From positions 186,001 to 250,000 of the forward strand of contig CAWAQG010000003.1 of the NCBI GenBank assembly GCA_963784135.1: a stretch of DNA of 64,000 nucleotides, given 5' to 3'. This DNA comes from JADFXI01 sp963784135 (GTDB lineage: Bacteria; Nitrospirota; Thermodesulfovibrionia; Thermodesulfovibrionales; Dissulfurispiraceae). Each line of letters begins with the position of its first letter. Position 1 is the stretch's first letter. Shown here piece after piece: positions 16,538-26,073 of the stretch. Below the pieces are notes generated by a model. That model made no database searches and was not told the origin of the DNA. It worked only from the letters and a program-made list of their open reading frames with translations. The position numbers were made by a program, and so were the translations under genes.

Positions 16538-16898
16538 TCATTCGTCCTCAGAATATCCTTTTTCCCTTATCTCGCCAAGCAGCCGGTCAATACGGTCGCC
16601 GTGAGCGATAGAATCATCAATCCTGAATTCGATGGCGGGATGAACTTCACCCTCACTCTCTTCGACACCTCGCTGCGTATAAGCCCTTTTGCTGCATTCA
16701 GAATCTCAAGCGTCAGCTTTTGTCCTCATCATTAAAGACACTGATGAATACCCGCGCGATTTTCAAGTCCGGGGACAATTCCACATCGGTGACTGTAATA
16801 AATCCCAGACGGGGATCTTTCACCTTCTTCATAAGAATATCGGCGATTTCTTCCCTGAGCAGAATTTCTAATCTTTGTGATCTTTTGTATGGATGCAT
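16538..16898 (-). pseudogene. rbfA: ribosome-binding factor A, two apparent frameshifts
   Basis: The first 61 residues are typical RbfA (YKRSQRLEILLREEIADILMKKVKDPRLGFITVTDVELSPDLKIARVFISVF) and then meet a stop. Adding one A to the AAAA run at about 16716 continues as KKLTLEILNAAKGLIRSEVSKRVRVKFIP; adding one base at the CCCG near 16640 continues as AIEFRIDDSIAHGDRIDRLLGEI and ends at a TGA at 16538. The result would be about 120 residues, the normal size. RbfA is a 16S maturation factor bound to the 30S subunit. The gene follows infB, its usual neighbour, with a class A hairpin between. True loss of rbfA is unlikely, so sequence error is the leading explanation. Confidence 0.75.
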
Positions 16899-16904
16899 TA
16901 TTTA

Positions 16905-16990
16905 AAGGCAGGTTTAGGTCAAGGTTAAGCATTAGTAAAAAATGTGACTGCCGTCCTTTTCTCAGCCTTAACCTCAGCCTTAACCTGTTT
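16905..16990. repeat. low-complexity hairpin, class A, between infB and rbfA
   Basis: CAGGTTTAGGTCAAGG on one side faces CCTTAACCTCAGCCTTAACCTG-type sequence on the other across about 35 nt. The words (A/G)AGGTTAAGG and CCTTAACC are shared with the hairpin at 63574-63650. Confidence 0.65.
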
Positions 16991-16991
16991 T

Positions 16992-19385
16992 TTATAATTT
17001 AGCCGCTATTTTCTCAATAACATAATTTTCAAGGATGTCGCCGATTTTAAGATCATTGAAATTCTCTATAGTGATACCGCAGTCGTACCCCGTCTGCACT
17101 TCCTTCGTATCCTCTTTAAATCTTTTCAATGAGTCGATCTTCCCCTCGTATACAACGATATTCTCTCTGATGACCCTGATCCCGTCGCTGGCGCGGTGTA
17201 TGGCCCCATCAATCACATGACAGCCGGCAATCGTCCCTATCCTCGACACATGGAAAAGCTGCCTGACTTCGGCCCTGCCCAGGATCTTTTCCTTGAGCAT
17301 AGGCTCAAGCAGCCCCTCCAGCGCCTTCTTTACATCTTCAATGGCTTCATAGATGATATTATAAAGCCTGATATCGACCCCTTCTTTTTCAGCTGTCTGG
17401 GATGCCTTCAGTTCCGGACGAACATTGAACCCTATAATGATGGCATTGGAGGCCGCAGCAAGCATCACATCCGATTCATTGATGCCGCCGACAGAAGAAT
17501 GGATGACCCGCACTTTTACTTCGGCATGCGTAATGCCCTCAAGTGATTGTTTGATAGCTTCAACAGAGCCCTGGACATCGCCTTTAATAATGATGTTCAG
17601 TTCTCTTATCTGGCCGTCCTTTATCCTGGCATACAGTTCATCAAGAGTCAGTTTCCTGTGACGCGATATTTCGACAAGGCGCTGCTTCTGTAACCGTGCA
17701 AGGGCCACCTGGCGGGCCCTCTTTTCATCCTCTACGCAGGTAAAAACATCGCCTGCTGTCGGGACTTCAGAAAATCCGATTACCTCGACAGGTGTCGAAG
17801 GGAGGGCTTCCTGGATCTTTTTCCCGGTGTCGTTAATAAGCGCCCTGACTCTGCCTGACGCGGCCCCTGCAACAAAGGCATCGCCTATTTTTAACGTGCC
17901 TGACTGAATAAGCACCGTTGCCACCGGCCCCCTTCCCCTGTCAAGCTTGGCTTCGATGATCGTGCCGCGGGCGGGCTTGTTCGGGTTGGCCTTGAGCTCC
18001 ATCACTTCGGACTGCAGCAGGATCATCTCAAGCAAGTGCTCAATGCCGATCCGTTTCTTGGCGGACACTTCGACAAAAATATTCTGACCGCCCCACTCCT
18101 CGGACACCACGCCGTGTTCGGCAAGTTCATTCCTGACCCTGGTCTGGTTCGCTTCCGGTTTGTCTATTTTATTTATGGCGACGACAATAGGCACATTCGC
18201 CGCCTTTGAATGGTCAATAGCCTCAATAGTCTGCGGCATAACGCCGTCATCCGCCGCAACTACCAGAACAACAATGTCCGTCACTTTTGCTCCCCTTGCC
18301 CTTAAGGCGGTAAAAGCCTCGTGGCCGGGCGTGTCAAGGAAAGTAATGTCCTTACCCTGAAGCGAAACCTTGTATGCTCCGATGTGCTGCGTAATGCCTC
18401 CTGCTTCCGTTTCTGTGACCTTGGTTTCCCTTATCGCGTCCAGCAGTGAGGTCTTTCCGTGGTCGACGTGGCCCATAATTGTAACAACCGGCGGACGGAA
18501 AATACGGTCGACGGCTGTTTCAGCGGCCTCTTCCACAATATCGAACTGCTCGGCAGACACTGATTCGGCCTTTATCCCAAAGCTATCGGCGACAAGGAGT
18601 GCCGCATCGGAATCAATAGGCTGGTTAACGGTCGCCATATAGCCAAGCTCCATTAGTTTCTTTATCACATCAGGTATTTTAAGTCCTATCAGTTCGGCAA
18701 ATGCCTTGACCGTTGTCCCTTCTTCAAACTTAATCGACTTCTTTCTTGGCGCAGTGATCTGTGGTTGCAGTTCCGCCTCGGGCCTTCTCATCCTGTCCTT
18801 CGGCCTTTTCATGGACTTCTGATCAACCCATTTCTTCGGCTCAATCTTCTTGATTGCCTGAAAAGCCTTCTGCATGGTCGGCTTGACCTTGATCTTCTCG
18901 ACCTTTTCCACTTCTATCTCTTTTTTGAACCGGTCAGGAACTTTGACCTCTTCATCCTCCTCAGTAACAACAGGCGGCGCAGCTGCGGCCAAACCCACTT
19001 CCTCTGCCTCCACTTCCGCAACCACCTCTTTTTTGACTTCAGTGCGCTTTGCAACTTCCGCCTTTGCAGGCTCATGGGCCTTCTGGACTTTCTTTTTAAC
19101 AAGTTCCGCCTTTGGCGCAGCGCCCTCAGGTTTTTTCTGAGGCGGTACCTCCTCAGAGGGTCTTTCACGCACTTCCGGAGTTTTTTCCTTCTTACCGGCT
19201 AACTCCCCGGCTTTAGACGCTTCTTCAGCCCTGATCTGAGTCGCTTCTTCGGCGGTGATCTTTACATTAGAAGTGCCTTTTTTAAATTCTACACCCCTAA
19301 TCCGCTCAACCCGCTTTACAACTTCAGAAGGCTTCAGATCCAGTTCCTTTGCAAGTTCAAGGCTTTTTGTCTCACTGCCCGACAT
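16992..19385 (-). CDS. infB: translation initiation factor IF-2
   Basis: A 797-residue IF-2. The N-terminal IF2_N-like helix (LELAKELDLKPSEVVKRVERI) is followed by a charged Lys/Glu/Pro/Ala linker to about residue 215, a second IF2_N (VKAFAELIGLKIPDVIKKLMELG), and the GTPase with GHVDHGKT (G1), GGITQHIG (G2), DTPGHE (G3), NKID (G4) and VSAKK (G5). Domains II to IV follow to the C-terminus (YENYVIEKIAAKL-type end). It places initiator tRNA on the 30S subunit. infB here lacks nusA upstream; rpmB diverges from it. The frame is clean over 2.4 kb, in contrast to the next two genes. Confidence 0.97.
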   Translation of the reverse strand: MSGSETKSLELAKELDLKPSEVVKRVERIRGVEFKKGTSNVKITAEEATQIRAEEASKAGELAGKKEKTPEVRERPSEEVPPQKKPEGAAPKAELVKKKVQKAHEPAKAEVAKRTEVKKEVVAEVEAEEVGLAAAAPPVVTEEDEEVKVPDRFKKEIEVEKVEKIKVKPTMQKAFQAIKKIEPKKWVDQKSMKRPKDRMRRPEAELQPQITAPRKKSIKFEEGTTVKAFAELIGLKIPDVIKKLMELGYMATVNQPIDSDAALLVADSFGIKAESVSAEQFDIVEEAAETAVDRIFRPPVVTIMGHVDHGKTSLLDAIRETKVTETEAGGITQHIGAYKVSLQGKDITFLDTPGHEAFTALRARGAKVTDIVVLVVAADDGVMPQTIEAIDHSKAANVPIVVAINKIDKPEANQTRVRNELAEHGVVSEEWGGQNIFVEVSAKKRIGIEHLLEMILLQSEVMELKANPNKPARGTIIEAKLDRGRGPVATVLIQSGTLKIGDAFVAGAASGRVRALINDTGKKIQEALPSTPVEVIGFSEVPTAGDVFTCVEDEKRARQVALARLQKQRLVEISRHRKLTLDELYARIKDGQIRELNIIIKGDVQGSVEAIKQSLEGITHAEVKVRVIHSSVGGINESDVMLAAASNAIIIGFNVRPELKASQTAEKEGVDIRLYNIIYEAIEDVKKALEGLLEPMLKEKILGRAEVRQLFHVSRIGTIAGCHVIDGAIHRASDGIRVIRENIVVYEGKIDSLKRFKEDTKEVQTGYDCGITIENFNDLKIGDILENYVIEKIAAKL

Positions 19386-19417
19386 CCGCGTATGGTCCTC
19401 CCATTATCTATCAAGTG

Positions 19418-19462
19418 GAAAGTAGGAACTTCCTGCTTCATCCTTCTTACTTCTCACTTTAT
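19418..19462. repeat. low-complexity hairpin, class D
   Basis: AAGTGGAAAGTAGGAACTTCC faces a complement made of CTTACTTCTCACTTT. It lies in the divergent gap between infB and rpmB. Confidence 0.5.
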
Positions 19463-19468
19463 TTTTAC

Positions 19469-19497
19469 TTGTAACATTCAACATGAAATGTTATCAT
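19469..19497 (+). promoter_or_regulatory. promoter of rpmB
   Basis: TTGTAA (19469-19474) and TATCAT (19492-19497) with 17 nt between them. AAGGAGG lies about 5 nt before the rpmB ATG at 19537. Confidence 0.6.
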
Positions 19498-19536
19498 AAA
19501 AGACTTTTTTAATGCAATGAACAAAGGAGGAAGATC

Positions 19537-19725
19537 ATGGCAGCCTGTTCAATTTGTGGCAAGAAAAGATCTGTCGGAAATAGTGTAAGCCACGCAAATA
19601 ATAGAACAAAGCGTGTAGTTATGCCGAATATCCAGAAAATCAAGATTATTACAGACAGCGGCAATAAAAGGTCATATGTTTGTACCAGATGCATTCGCTC
19701 CAGGAAAGTAGTCAAAGCAACTTAG
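19537..19725 (+). CDS. rpmB: 50S ribosomal protein L28, zinc-binding form
   Basis: A 62-residue L28. It starts MAACSICGKKRSVGNSVSHANNRTKR, the conserved rRNA-contacting segment, and keeps both cysteine pairs (CSIC at 4-7 and CTRC near 50), so it is the zinc-ribbon version. A strong AAGGAGG precedes the ATG. The gene is transcribed divergently from infB and is followed 4 nt later by a DUF721 gene. Confidence 0.96.
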   Translation: MAACSICGKKRSVGNSVSHANNRTKRVVMPNIQKIKIITDSGNKRSYVCTRCIRSRKVVKAT

Positions 19726-19729
19726 CAGC

Positions 19730-20194
19730 GTGGAAAACGCCGGATCTATCTTAGCCTCTATCTTCAAGAATATCGGCATGGAAGATAGTCTCACGCTCGT
19801 GCGTTTACAAGGGGAATGGGCCGCGCTGTTTGATGAGCCGCTCTCACTGCATATATATCCGGCAAGCCTCAATAACGGCATACTTGTGGTCAATGTCGAT
19901 TCTCCCCTGTGGCTGCAGCAGCTGAAGTTTTTTAAGCAGGCTATGCTGAAGAAGCTTGAGGCATACAGCATAAAGACCATCGACTTCAGGCATGGCAGTG
20001 CGAATTTGTCACGCCGCAGTCACACCGTGAAAGATTACGGAATGAGTACCGGTGAACAGACCGTCGGGCCGGAAAAAGCGCTCACTGAAGCAGACGTCAC
20101 CTGGATAGATCAAACCCTTGCCGCGGTAAATGATCCGGTACTGAAGGACGGTATTAGAAACACGCTCGAAAAAGCGCTGACGCGGAAAGCCTGA
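19730..20194 (+). CDS. DUF721 (DciA-like) protein
   Basis: A 154-residue protein whose first 90 residues form a DUF721 domain: LTLVRLQGEWAALFDEPLSLHIYPASLNNGILVVNVDSPLWLQQLKFFKQAMLKKL. In several phyla the DUF721 protein DciA loads the replicative helicase DnaB; whether this copy does so cannot be read from sequence. The C-terminal half is polar and variable. The GTG start follows rpmB by 4 nt. No DnaC is visible in the window. Confidence 0.8.
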   Translation: MENAGSILASIFKNIGMEDSLTLVRLQGEWAALFDEPLSLHIYPASLNNGILVVNVDSPLWLQQLKFFKQAMLKKLEAYSIKTIDFRHGSANLSRRSHTVKDYGMSTGEQTVGPEKALTEADVTWIDQTLAAVNDPVLKDGIRNTLEKALTRKA

Positions 20195-20234
20195 TAACCA
20201 CCTTCTCTCTCATTCCCCGCATACTTTCCGAGTC

Positions 20235-20263
20235 TTGTTGCGGAATCGTTGAACCCGGATAAT
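20235..20263 (+). promoter_or_regulatory. promoter of the surface-protein gene
   Basis: TTGTTG (20235-20240), 17 nt, GATAAT (20258-20263). Transcription would start near 20270, which rules out the TTG at 20249 and supports the ATG at 20312. Confidence 0.5.
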
Positions 20264-20311
20264 AACGCATTGAAAAAAATTTACGCCGGGAGCATAATAA
20301 AGCGTAATATC

Positions 20312-23300
20312 ATGAAAAACATGGCGACTTTTTTAAGCGTTTTGGTTATGGTCGCAGGGCTTTCAGTACCTGCTCAGGGAGCGCTTACTTTTACCTTCAG
20401 CACTATAGATGTGCCCAACGCTGTCGGGACATTCGGAACACGCGGCATCAATAATTCCGGACAGATAGCCGGAAGCTACAATGACTCAAACAACATGCAG
20501 CACGGTTATTTGCTTTCCGGAGGCTCCTTCACTACTATTGACTATCCTGGAACAGGCCCGTCCTCTACCGGGTATTTTGGGGGTACCTGGGTGCAGGGTA
20601 TCAATGATTCCGGAGTCATGGTAGGAGGCCATGGTCCAACCACATTAGGAATTGCTTACGGCTTTGTTTATTCAGGAGGGACTTTCAGCTCAATAAATTT
20701 CTCCGGGGCCCCCGGCGGCTCTCTTTCCGCTGATGCCATCGGGATCAACAATGCCGGGGAGATCGTGGGACAGTATGAGGCCGCCTCTGCTCCCTCCACT
20801 TTTTGTACGTCCTGCTCCTTTCCGACATGGCCGGGAATTTGCTATTCGGATACCGGAGGGAGTTACAGCGCATTTATCCCCCCCGGCTCCAGCGGGTGCG
20901 TAGCCAATGGGACCAACAGTACCGGTGACATCGTTGGAGTATACACTGCCAACAGCGGCGCTGGACACGGTTTTTTGTATTCAGGGGGCAGCTATACAAC
21001 TATTGATTTCCCCGGTGGCAGCAATAACAATCTTAACGGGATCAATGATTCCGGACAGGTTGTTGGAGGTTACACTGACTCCGGCGGCAAGGGACACGGC
21101 TTTTTGTATTCCGGGAGCACTTATACTTCTTTTGATGTGCCCAATGCAGCCTCTACTGTGGCCTACGGTATTAACAATGACGGAAAGATAGTTGGAGACT
21201 TTACCGATACAGCCGGTAAAAGTCACGGGTTCCTGGCCACACCCGTCGCTCCTGCATCATGCACTTATACAATAAGCCCTGCCAGCCAGTCAATTGATTC
21301 AGCAGGAGGAGCCGGCAATGTTAGTGTAACGACTTCGTCAGACTGCGCCTGGACTGTATCAGGCACGCTGGGTTGGCTCACTATAACATCAAGCAGCAGC
21401 GGAACAGGGAGCGGTACGGTAAGTTTTTCTGTTACGACTAACACATCCGGCGCTTCAAGAACAGGCAACATAACTATCGCGAATAATACTTTTAACGTCA
21501 CGCAGTCCGGGACCTCAGGCAATTGCACATACAGCGCAAGTCCTGCATCGTCTGCAGCCACTTTCGGCGCTACGGGCGGCTCAGGTATGCTAACGCTGAC
21601 GCCTTCATCATCAGCCTGCAACCAGGAATGGTATGCCACATCCGATTCTGCGTGGCTTACATTAGGCTATACCTGTTCAACAGGCATTTGTTACGGCATC
21701 AATGTTCCGGGAGGCATTGGAAGCGGGACCATAACCTATAAGGTTGCGGCCAATACAGGTTCCACAAACCTGACCGGCAACATAAACATATCAGTCCTCA
21801 CAGCGCCTTTTGTTATCACTGAACAGGCCAACAGCTGTATATCGTGCAACCTCACATTCGGTGATGTTACAGCTGCAGACAGTTTCCGTGACTATATTTC
21901 TTCCATAGCATGCGCCGGCATTACACAGGGATGCGGCAACGGCAATTACTGCCCTGCAGAGAACGTGTCAAGGGCACAGATGGCGGCTTTCATAGTGAGG
22001 GCCAAAGAAGGTGAGCCGCCTTCAGACTATTGCTCGGCAGGTTCGCCATTCAGCGACGTAGCCTCCACTGATGGATTCTGTAAATACATAAAGAGACTCT
22101 CAGAACTCCAGATAACCACAGGGTGCGGTAATGGCAACTACTGCCCGGATGACTACGTTACCAGGGAGCAGATGGCCGCCTTCCTCATAAGGGCGCTGTA
22201 TGGCCAAAGCTACACCTGCACCGGCGGTGTGGCCGGAGCGTCGGCAAACTGTTCAACGACAACACCTTATTTCGGCGATGTGCCTAGCGTACCATCCGAT
22301 CAGTTCTTCCCCTATATCCAGAAGTTATATGAGCTCGGCATCACCACGGGCTGCGGTAACGGAGAATACTGCCCTTCCGAATATGTTACGAGGGACCAGA
22401 TGGCGGCCTTCCTGTTCAGGGCCTTTCAGAGCAGCTTATGCCCGACAACAGCATGCACGACAGCAGCAGTCAGCGTGACGGTAACAGACTCTGTAACCGG
22501 TAATGCAATAAAGGGGGCAACTGTTACAGCAGGCACACAGACAGCTACAACAGATGCAACAGGCTTGGCCTCGTTTACAGGGCTGTCAGCGACCCAGAAC
22601 AAGACTACACCGATAACAGTAAGCGTGACAGCATCGGGGTATACAGCACAGACAACAACGGCGCTGCTTTCGTGCTCAACAACGTCTGCTGCGGGCGTAT
22701 CGCTTGCGTCGGTAAGCGCTCCGTTCGCACAGGTTACGAACAACCAGGCATCAGGCACATTTACGGATGCAAAGATAGGGAATGTAGACCTCCCCCCGCC
22801 TTCCGGCTGGAGCTCTTATTGCGCAGGCGGGTGTTCGTCAGCCTTCTATGCTGTAGCCACCGGGACAAATGCTATTACAATAGCGGGGACCTCATATGGT
22901 TCTCTCGGGACATTCAACAACAACACGTATTATGCGGTCAACATACGTGACGGCGGGTGTGCCGAACTGTGGATAAGAACGAACAGAAACCCCACATTCA
23001 ATAATGATACGACAAAGACATTTGTTGTGGACAACGGGAGGTGTTCCACCGCATGCACGACAGCTGCCGTCAGCGTGACAGTTACAGACTCGGTAACCGG
23101 CAAAGCCATAAAAGGGGCAACGGTGACAGCAGGCACACAGACAGCTACAACAGATGCTTCTGGCTTGGCCTCTATAACAGGGCTGTCAGCTACCCATAAC
23201 GAGACGACCCCGATAACAATAAGCGTGGCGGCATCGGGATATACTGCACAGACCACGGGAGCGCTGCTGGAATGCGATTCAACATCATATGTGACGGCGC

Positions 23301-24502
23301 AGCTTGTGCCGAACGTATCTATACCGGCACTTGTTTCCATTGCTGTAACGCCTGCCAAGCCGTCAGTTCCTGTCGGGACTCAATACCAGTTTACGGCAAC
23401 AGGGACTTATTCTGATAACAGTACGAAAAATATCACGTCATCTGTGACCTGGGGTATATCCAATACTTCTGTCGGCACTATCACAAGCTCAGGATTTGCA
23501 GCTACAACAGCTGTCGGTACCGCAACTATCACAGCCACTTTAGGCAGCATCCAAGGCTCCACTACAGTAACTGTTACTCAGGCGGCTACATCATCTGTTG
23601 CTGACGGCACATATACATATGATTCAGGCACTCTTTCTATTAATACTGTCAGTTCAACCTTTCCATGCGAAGGGCCTGATAATGGGATAGAAACACATAC
23701 GGGAGTGACAATAACATCCACCACCATGACATGGCCGAAAGATGGCATGACATGGACCAGGACCATCGGGCCTGCAGACGACGTCGTCGGCGTATGGTCG
23801 TTTACCGACAGCAGCACCGGCAATTCATATATAGCCACCTTCGCTGATAACGGCACATATAGCTTGTCAGGGACTATAATATCCTGCGGCGGGGGAAATA
23901 GCGGAAGTGCAAATATATCGACTTCAGCCTCACACTGGTCCTCCCTTAACAACTCGGAAGCCGGCTATTACGTCGACTTCTTTTATAATGACCCGAACAA
24001 GACAGCATCCTCTGTGAGTGTAACAGGCCCCGGGATATCCAACTCCCTGGCCCTTACCTACTATACAGACAATGGCGGTGAATGGGGCTATGAGATTTAT
24101 TCCGGGCATGGGGCTTCATTCGGCACCTCATACCCTGCGGGGCTGCCCTTTACTTACACTTTCACCGTAACCGATACAACCGGCACATGGACAGCCACTT
24201 CACTTGTGACCTGTTTCCAGGTGTCTTTTGCCACAAACCTCTCCCCGGCAGGGAAGGTTTCAGGAACGCCGACATTCAGTTGGACCGGCATCGGCGACTC
24301 AAGTGCAACATACCAGGTGCAACTGAACGACAGCAGCAACACCCGGATATGGAATAGCGATAACACATCCGGCACCTCCGTTGCCTATAGCGGCCCTGCT
24401 CTTACGCAGGGGACTACATACTATTACTTTGTGATAGTACAAAGCAGCAGCTCCTGCAGTAATGGAATGTCCGGTACTACAGGTACTTTTAGTTACCAAT
24501 AG
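20312..24502 (+). CDS. large secreted mosaic protein: HAF repeats, BACON, S-layer homology, carboxypeptidase-regulatory-like and Big2 domains
   Basis: About 1396 residues from the ATG at 20312, which gives a clean signal peptide (MKNMATFLSVLVMVAGLSVPAQGA). By position: six or so HAF-type repeats with GINNSGQIxGxYxD...HGFLYSGGxYTTIDxP (20390-21240); two BACON-like beta domains (21261-21510 and 21526-21835); three S-layer homology modules with TGCGNGNYCPxxxVTRxQMAAF (21862-22430), each with a Cys pair; two carboxypeptidase-regulatory-like modules (22451-22690 and 23051-23290) on either side of a 300-bp unique module; a Big2 Ig-like domain (23325-23580); and a C-terminal part ending in an FN3-like segment. 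There is no membrane anchor, sortase motif or obvious autotransporter domain. A role in surface attachment or S-layer association is inferred from domains only. Confidence 0.9.
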   Translation: MKNMATFLSVLVMVAGLSVPAQGALTFTFSTIDVPNAVGTFGTRGINNSGQIAGSYNDSNNMQHGYLLSGGSFTTIDYPGTGPSSTGYFGGTWVQGINDSGVMVGGHGPTTLGIAYGFVYSGGTFSSINFSGAPGGSLSADAIGINNAGEIVGQYEAASAPSTFCTSCSFPTWPGICYSDTGGSYSAFIPPGSSGCVANGTNSTGDIVGVYTANSGAGHGFLYSGGSYTTIDFPGGSNNNLNGINDSGQVVGGYTDSGGKGHGFLYSGSTYTSFDVPNAASTVAYGINNDGKIVGDFTDTAGKSHGFLATPVAPASCTYTISPASQSIDSAGGAGNVSVTTSSDCAWTVSGTLGWLTITSSSSGTGSGTVSFSVTTNTSGASRTGNITIANNTFNVTQSGTSGNCTYSASPASSAATFGATGGSGMLTLTPSSSACNQEWYATSDSAWLTLGYTCSTGICYGINVPGGIGSGTITYKVAANTGSTNLTGNINISVLTAPFVITEQANSCISCNLTFGDVTAADSFRDYISSIACAGITQGCGNGNYCPAENVSRAQMAAFIVRAKEGEPPSDYCSAGSPFSDVASTDGFCKYIKRLSELQITTGCGNGNYCPDDYVTREQMAAFLIRALYGQSYTCTGGVAGASANCSTTTPYFGDVPSVPSDQFFPYIQKLYELGITTGCGNGEYCPSEYVTRDQMAAFLFRAFQSSLCPTTACTTAAVSVTVTDSVTGNAIKGATVTAGTQTATTDATGLASFTGLSATQNKTTPITVSVTASGYTAQTTTALLSCSTTSAAGVSLASVSAPFAQVTNNQASGTFTDAKIGNVDLPPPSGWSSYCAGGCSSAFYAVATGTNAITIAGTSYGSLGTFNNNTYYAVNIRDGGCAELWIRTNRNPTFNNDTTKTFVVDNGRCSTACTTAAVSVTVTDSVTGKAIKGATVTAGTQTATTDASGLASITGLSATHNETTPITISVAASGYTAQTTGALLECDSTSYVTAQLVPNVSIPALVSIAVTPAKPSVPVGTQYQFTATGTYSDNSTKNITSSVTWGISNTSVGTITSSGFAATTAVGTATITATLGSIQGSTTVTVTQAATSSVADGTYTYDSGTLSINTVSSTFPCEGPDNGIETHTGVTITSTTMTWPKDGMTWTRTIGPADDVVGVWSFTDSSTGNSYIATFADNGTYSLSGTIISCGGGNSGSANISTSASHWSSLNNSEAGYYVDFFYNDPNKTASSVSVTGPGISNSLALTYYTDNGGEWGYEIYSGHGASFGTSYPAGLPFTYTFTVTDTTGTWTATSLVTCFQVSFATNLSPAGKVSGTPTFSWTGIGDSSATYQVQLNDSSNTRIWNSDNTSGTSVAYSGPALTQGTTYYYFVIVQSSSSCSNGMSGTTGTFSYQ
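22451..22680 (+). repeat. internal direct repeat copy 1 (230 bp)
   Basis: Starts GCATGCACGACAGC and matches 23051-23280 at roughly 85% by eye, with no length change, exactly 600 bp apart. Encodes SVTVTDSVTGNAIKGATVTA and the following Ig-like module. Confidence 0.85.
23051..23280 (+). repeat. internal direct repeat copy 2 (230 bp)
   Basis: Second copy of the module at 22451-22680, encoding SVTVTDSVTGKAIKGATVTA; many differences are at third codon positions, so the repeat is under protein-level constraint. Confidence 0.85.
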
Positions 24503-24786
24503 GCAATATCTGCTGTTTGTTTGAAGCGACGTAAAGTGACACGTTGTAGCTGAGATGGCCGCAGCGAGGAGTAGCAGGGTGCAGTCTTGAAATGGACCCT
24601 AAGCATTTCCAGTTGCGCCCCGCAGCATATTAAGAATACCCGGCAGTTGGAGGTCTGTGAGTACCCGCCATAACCAAATACTTTATCTGCTAAGTTCGGG
24701 GAAACGTAGTAGCTGCAGCATGTGCTTACCCTTACTGCAGGGGCAAGCAGCAGCAATTACAGAGAAGGAAATCACCGGGTCTGACC
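24503..24786. other. 284-bp convergent intergenic region without recognised content
   Basis: Lies between the end of the surface-protein gene and the end of clpX. I see no tRNA, no convincing terminator with a T-tract and no supported reading frame. ACCCTAAG occurs twice (24597 and 24783). Confidence 0.4.
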
Positions 24787-26025
24787 CTAAGCCGACTCCG
24801 CCTGATCTTCGTACACGAGGATAGCCCGGTCCTTTTGTGAGATAGACTCCTCGTTGATAATACACTCTGCGACACCCCTCTTTGAGGGTATCTCGTACAT
24901 CACGTCGAGCATTACGTCTTCAAGAATGGCCCTTAGACCCCGTGCGCCGGTCTTTCTCTCAACGGCTTTCTTCGCTATGGCTGAAAGCGCCCCTTCGGTA
25001 AATTTCAGCCTGACATTGTCCATCATAAAAAGCTTCTGGTACTGCTTTACCAACGCGTTCTTGGGCTGAGTCAGTATAGTTATCAGCGCGGCCTCATCCA
25101 GCTCTTCCAGAGTTGCCACGACAGGGAGGCGTCCGACGAATTCGGGTATAAGTCCGTAGCGCAACAGGTCCTCAGGCTCCACAAGGCCGAGCATGTCCGC
25201 TCCCTTGTCTTTTTTGACAAACACCTCGGACCCGAAGCCTATTCTCCTCTTGCCCGTCCTGCGCTCTATAATTTCATCAAGTCCTACAAATGCGCCACCG
25301 CACATAAAGAGGATATTAGAGGTGTCGAGCTGTATGTATTCCTGTTGCGGATGCTTTCTGCCGCCTTGCGGCGGGATATTCGCAACAGTGCCTTCGATTA
25401 TCTTGAGGAGCGCCTGCTGGACACCCTCTCCGGAGACATCTCTGGTTATTGAGGGGCTGTCCGATTTCCTGCTTATCTTGTCTATCTCGTCGATATAGAT
25501 AATCCCCCTCTGTGCCCGTTCCACATCATAGTCGGCGGCCTGCAGTAATTTCAGGAGCACATTTTCAACATCCTCTCCTACATAGCCCGCCTCGGTCAGC
25601 GTTGTCGCATCAGCTATGGTAAAGGGCACATCCAGGAACCTGGCAAGTATCTGCGCCAGGAGCGTCTTTCCCGTTCCTGTCGGACCTATCAGCAGAATGT
25701 TGCTCTTCTGCAGCTCAACATCAGATTTAGATCCCCGGAATATCCTTTTATAATGGTTGTGGACAGCAACGGACAGTACCCTTTTTGCCTTTTCCTGTCC
25801 TATCACGTAATCGTTCAGGAATTTGTGTATATCGCCCGGAGTGGGAAGCTTCCTCGAAAAATCTTTATCGAGGACATGCAATTCCTCATCTATTATCTCA
25901 TTGCAGAGCCCAACACACTCGTCACAAATATACACCGTAGGACCGGCAATAAGCTTCTTGACCTCATCCTGCCCCTTGCCGCAAAAAGAGCATTTGAGCA
26001 GCGCATCATTAATCTTCCGTGCCAT
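24787..26025 (-). CDS. clpX: ATP-dependent Clp protease ATP-binding subunit ClpX
   Basis: A 412-residue ClpX. The N-terminal zinc domain (CSFCGKGQDEVKKLIAGP ... CDEC, residues 12-38) recognises adaptors. The AAA+ domain carries Walker A GPTGTGKT, Walker B IIYIDEIDKI, sensor regions, the RGLR motif near GARGLRAILE, and the ClpP-binding loop is represented by the IGFGS region. It unfolds tagged proteins and feeds them to ClpP. It is third in tig-clpP-clpX; the 48-nt gap to clpP contains a low-complexity palindrome. Confidence 0.97.
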   Translation of the reverse strand: MARKINDALLKCSFCGKGQDEVKKLIAGPTVYICDECVGLCNEIIDEELHVLDKDFSRKLPTPGDIHKFLNDYVIGQEKAKRVLSVAVHNHYKRIFRGSKSDVELQKSNILLIGPTGTGKTLLAQILARFLDVPFTIADATTLTEAGYVGEDVENVLLKLLQAADYDVERAQRGIIYIDEIDKISRKSDSPSITRDVSGEGVQQALLKIIEGTVANIPPQGGRKHPQQEYIQLDTSNILFMCGGAFVGLDEIIERRTGKRRIGFGSEVFVKKDKGADMLGLVEPEDLLRYGLIPEFVGRLPVVATLEELDEAALITILTQPKNALVKQYQKLFMMDNVRLKFTEGALSAIAKKAVERKTGARGLRAILEDVMLDVMYEIPSKRGVAECIINEESISQKDRAILVYEDQAESA

Positions 26026-26042
26026 AAAACCTCCAACTTCGT

Positions 26043-26069
26043 CAACCGTTCACAGTTAACAGTCAACTA
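26043..26069. repeat. low-complexity palindrome, class E
   Basis: GTCAACCGTTCACAGTTAAC followed by AGTCAAC: the words GTTAAC, GTGAAC and GTTGAC alternate on both strands. It separates clpP from clpX. Confidence 0.5.
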
Positions 26070-26073
26070 CAGA

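Noticed and set aside
24503..24786. Possible tRNA or small RNA after the surface-protein gene
   Set aside because: No cloverleaf, no CCA end and no T-loop word GGTTCGA/GTTCAAATC found.
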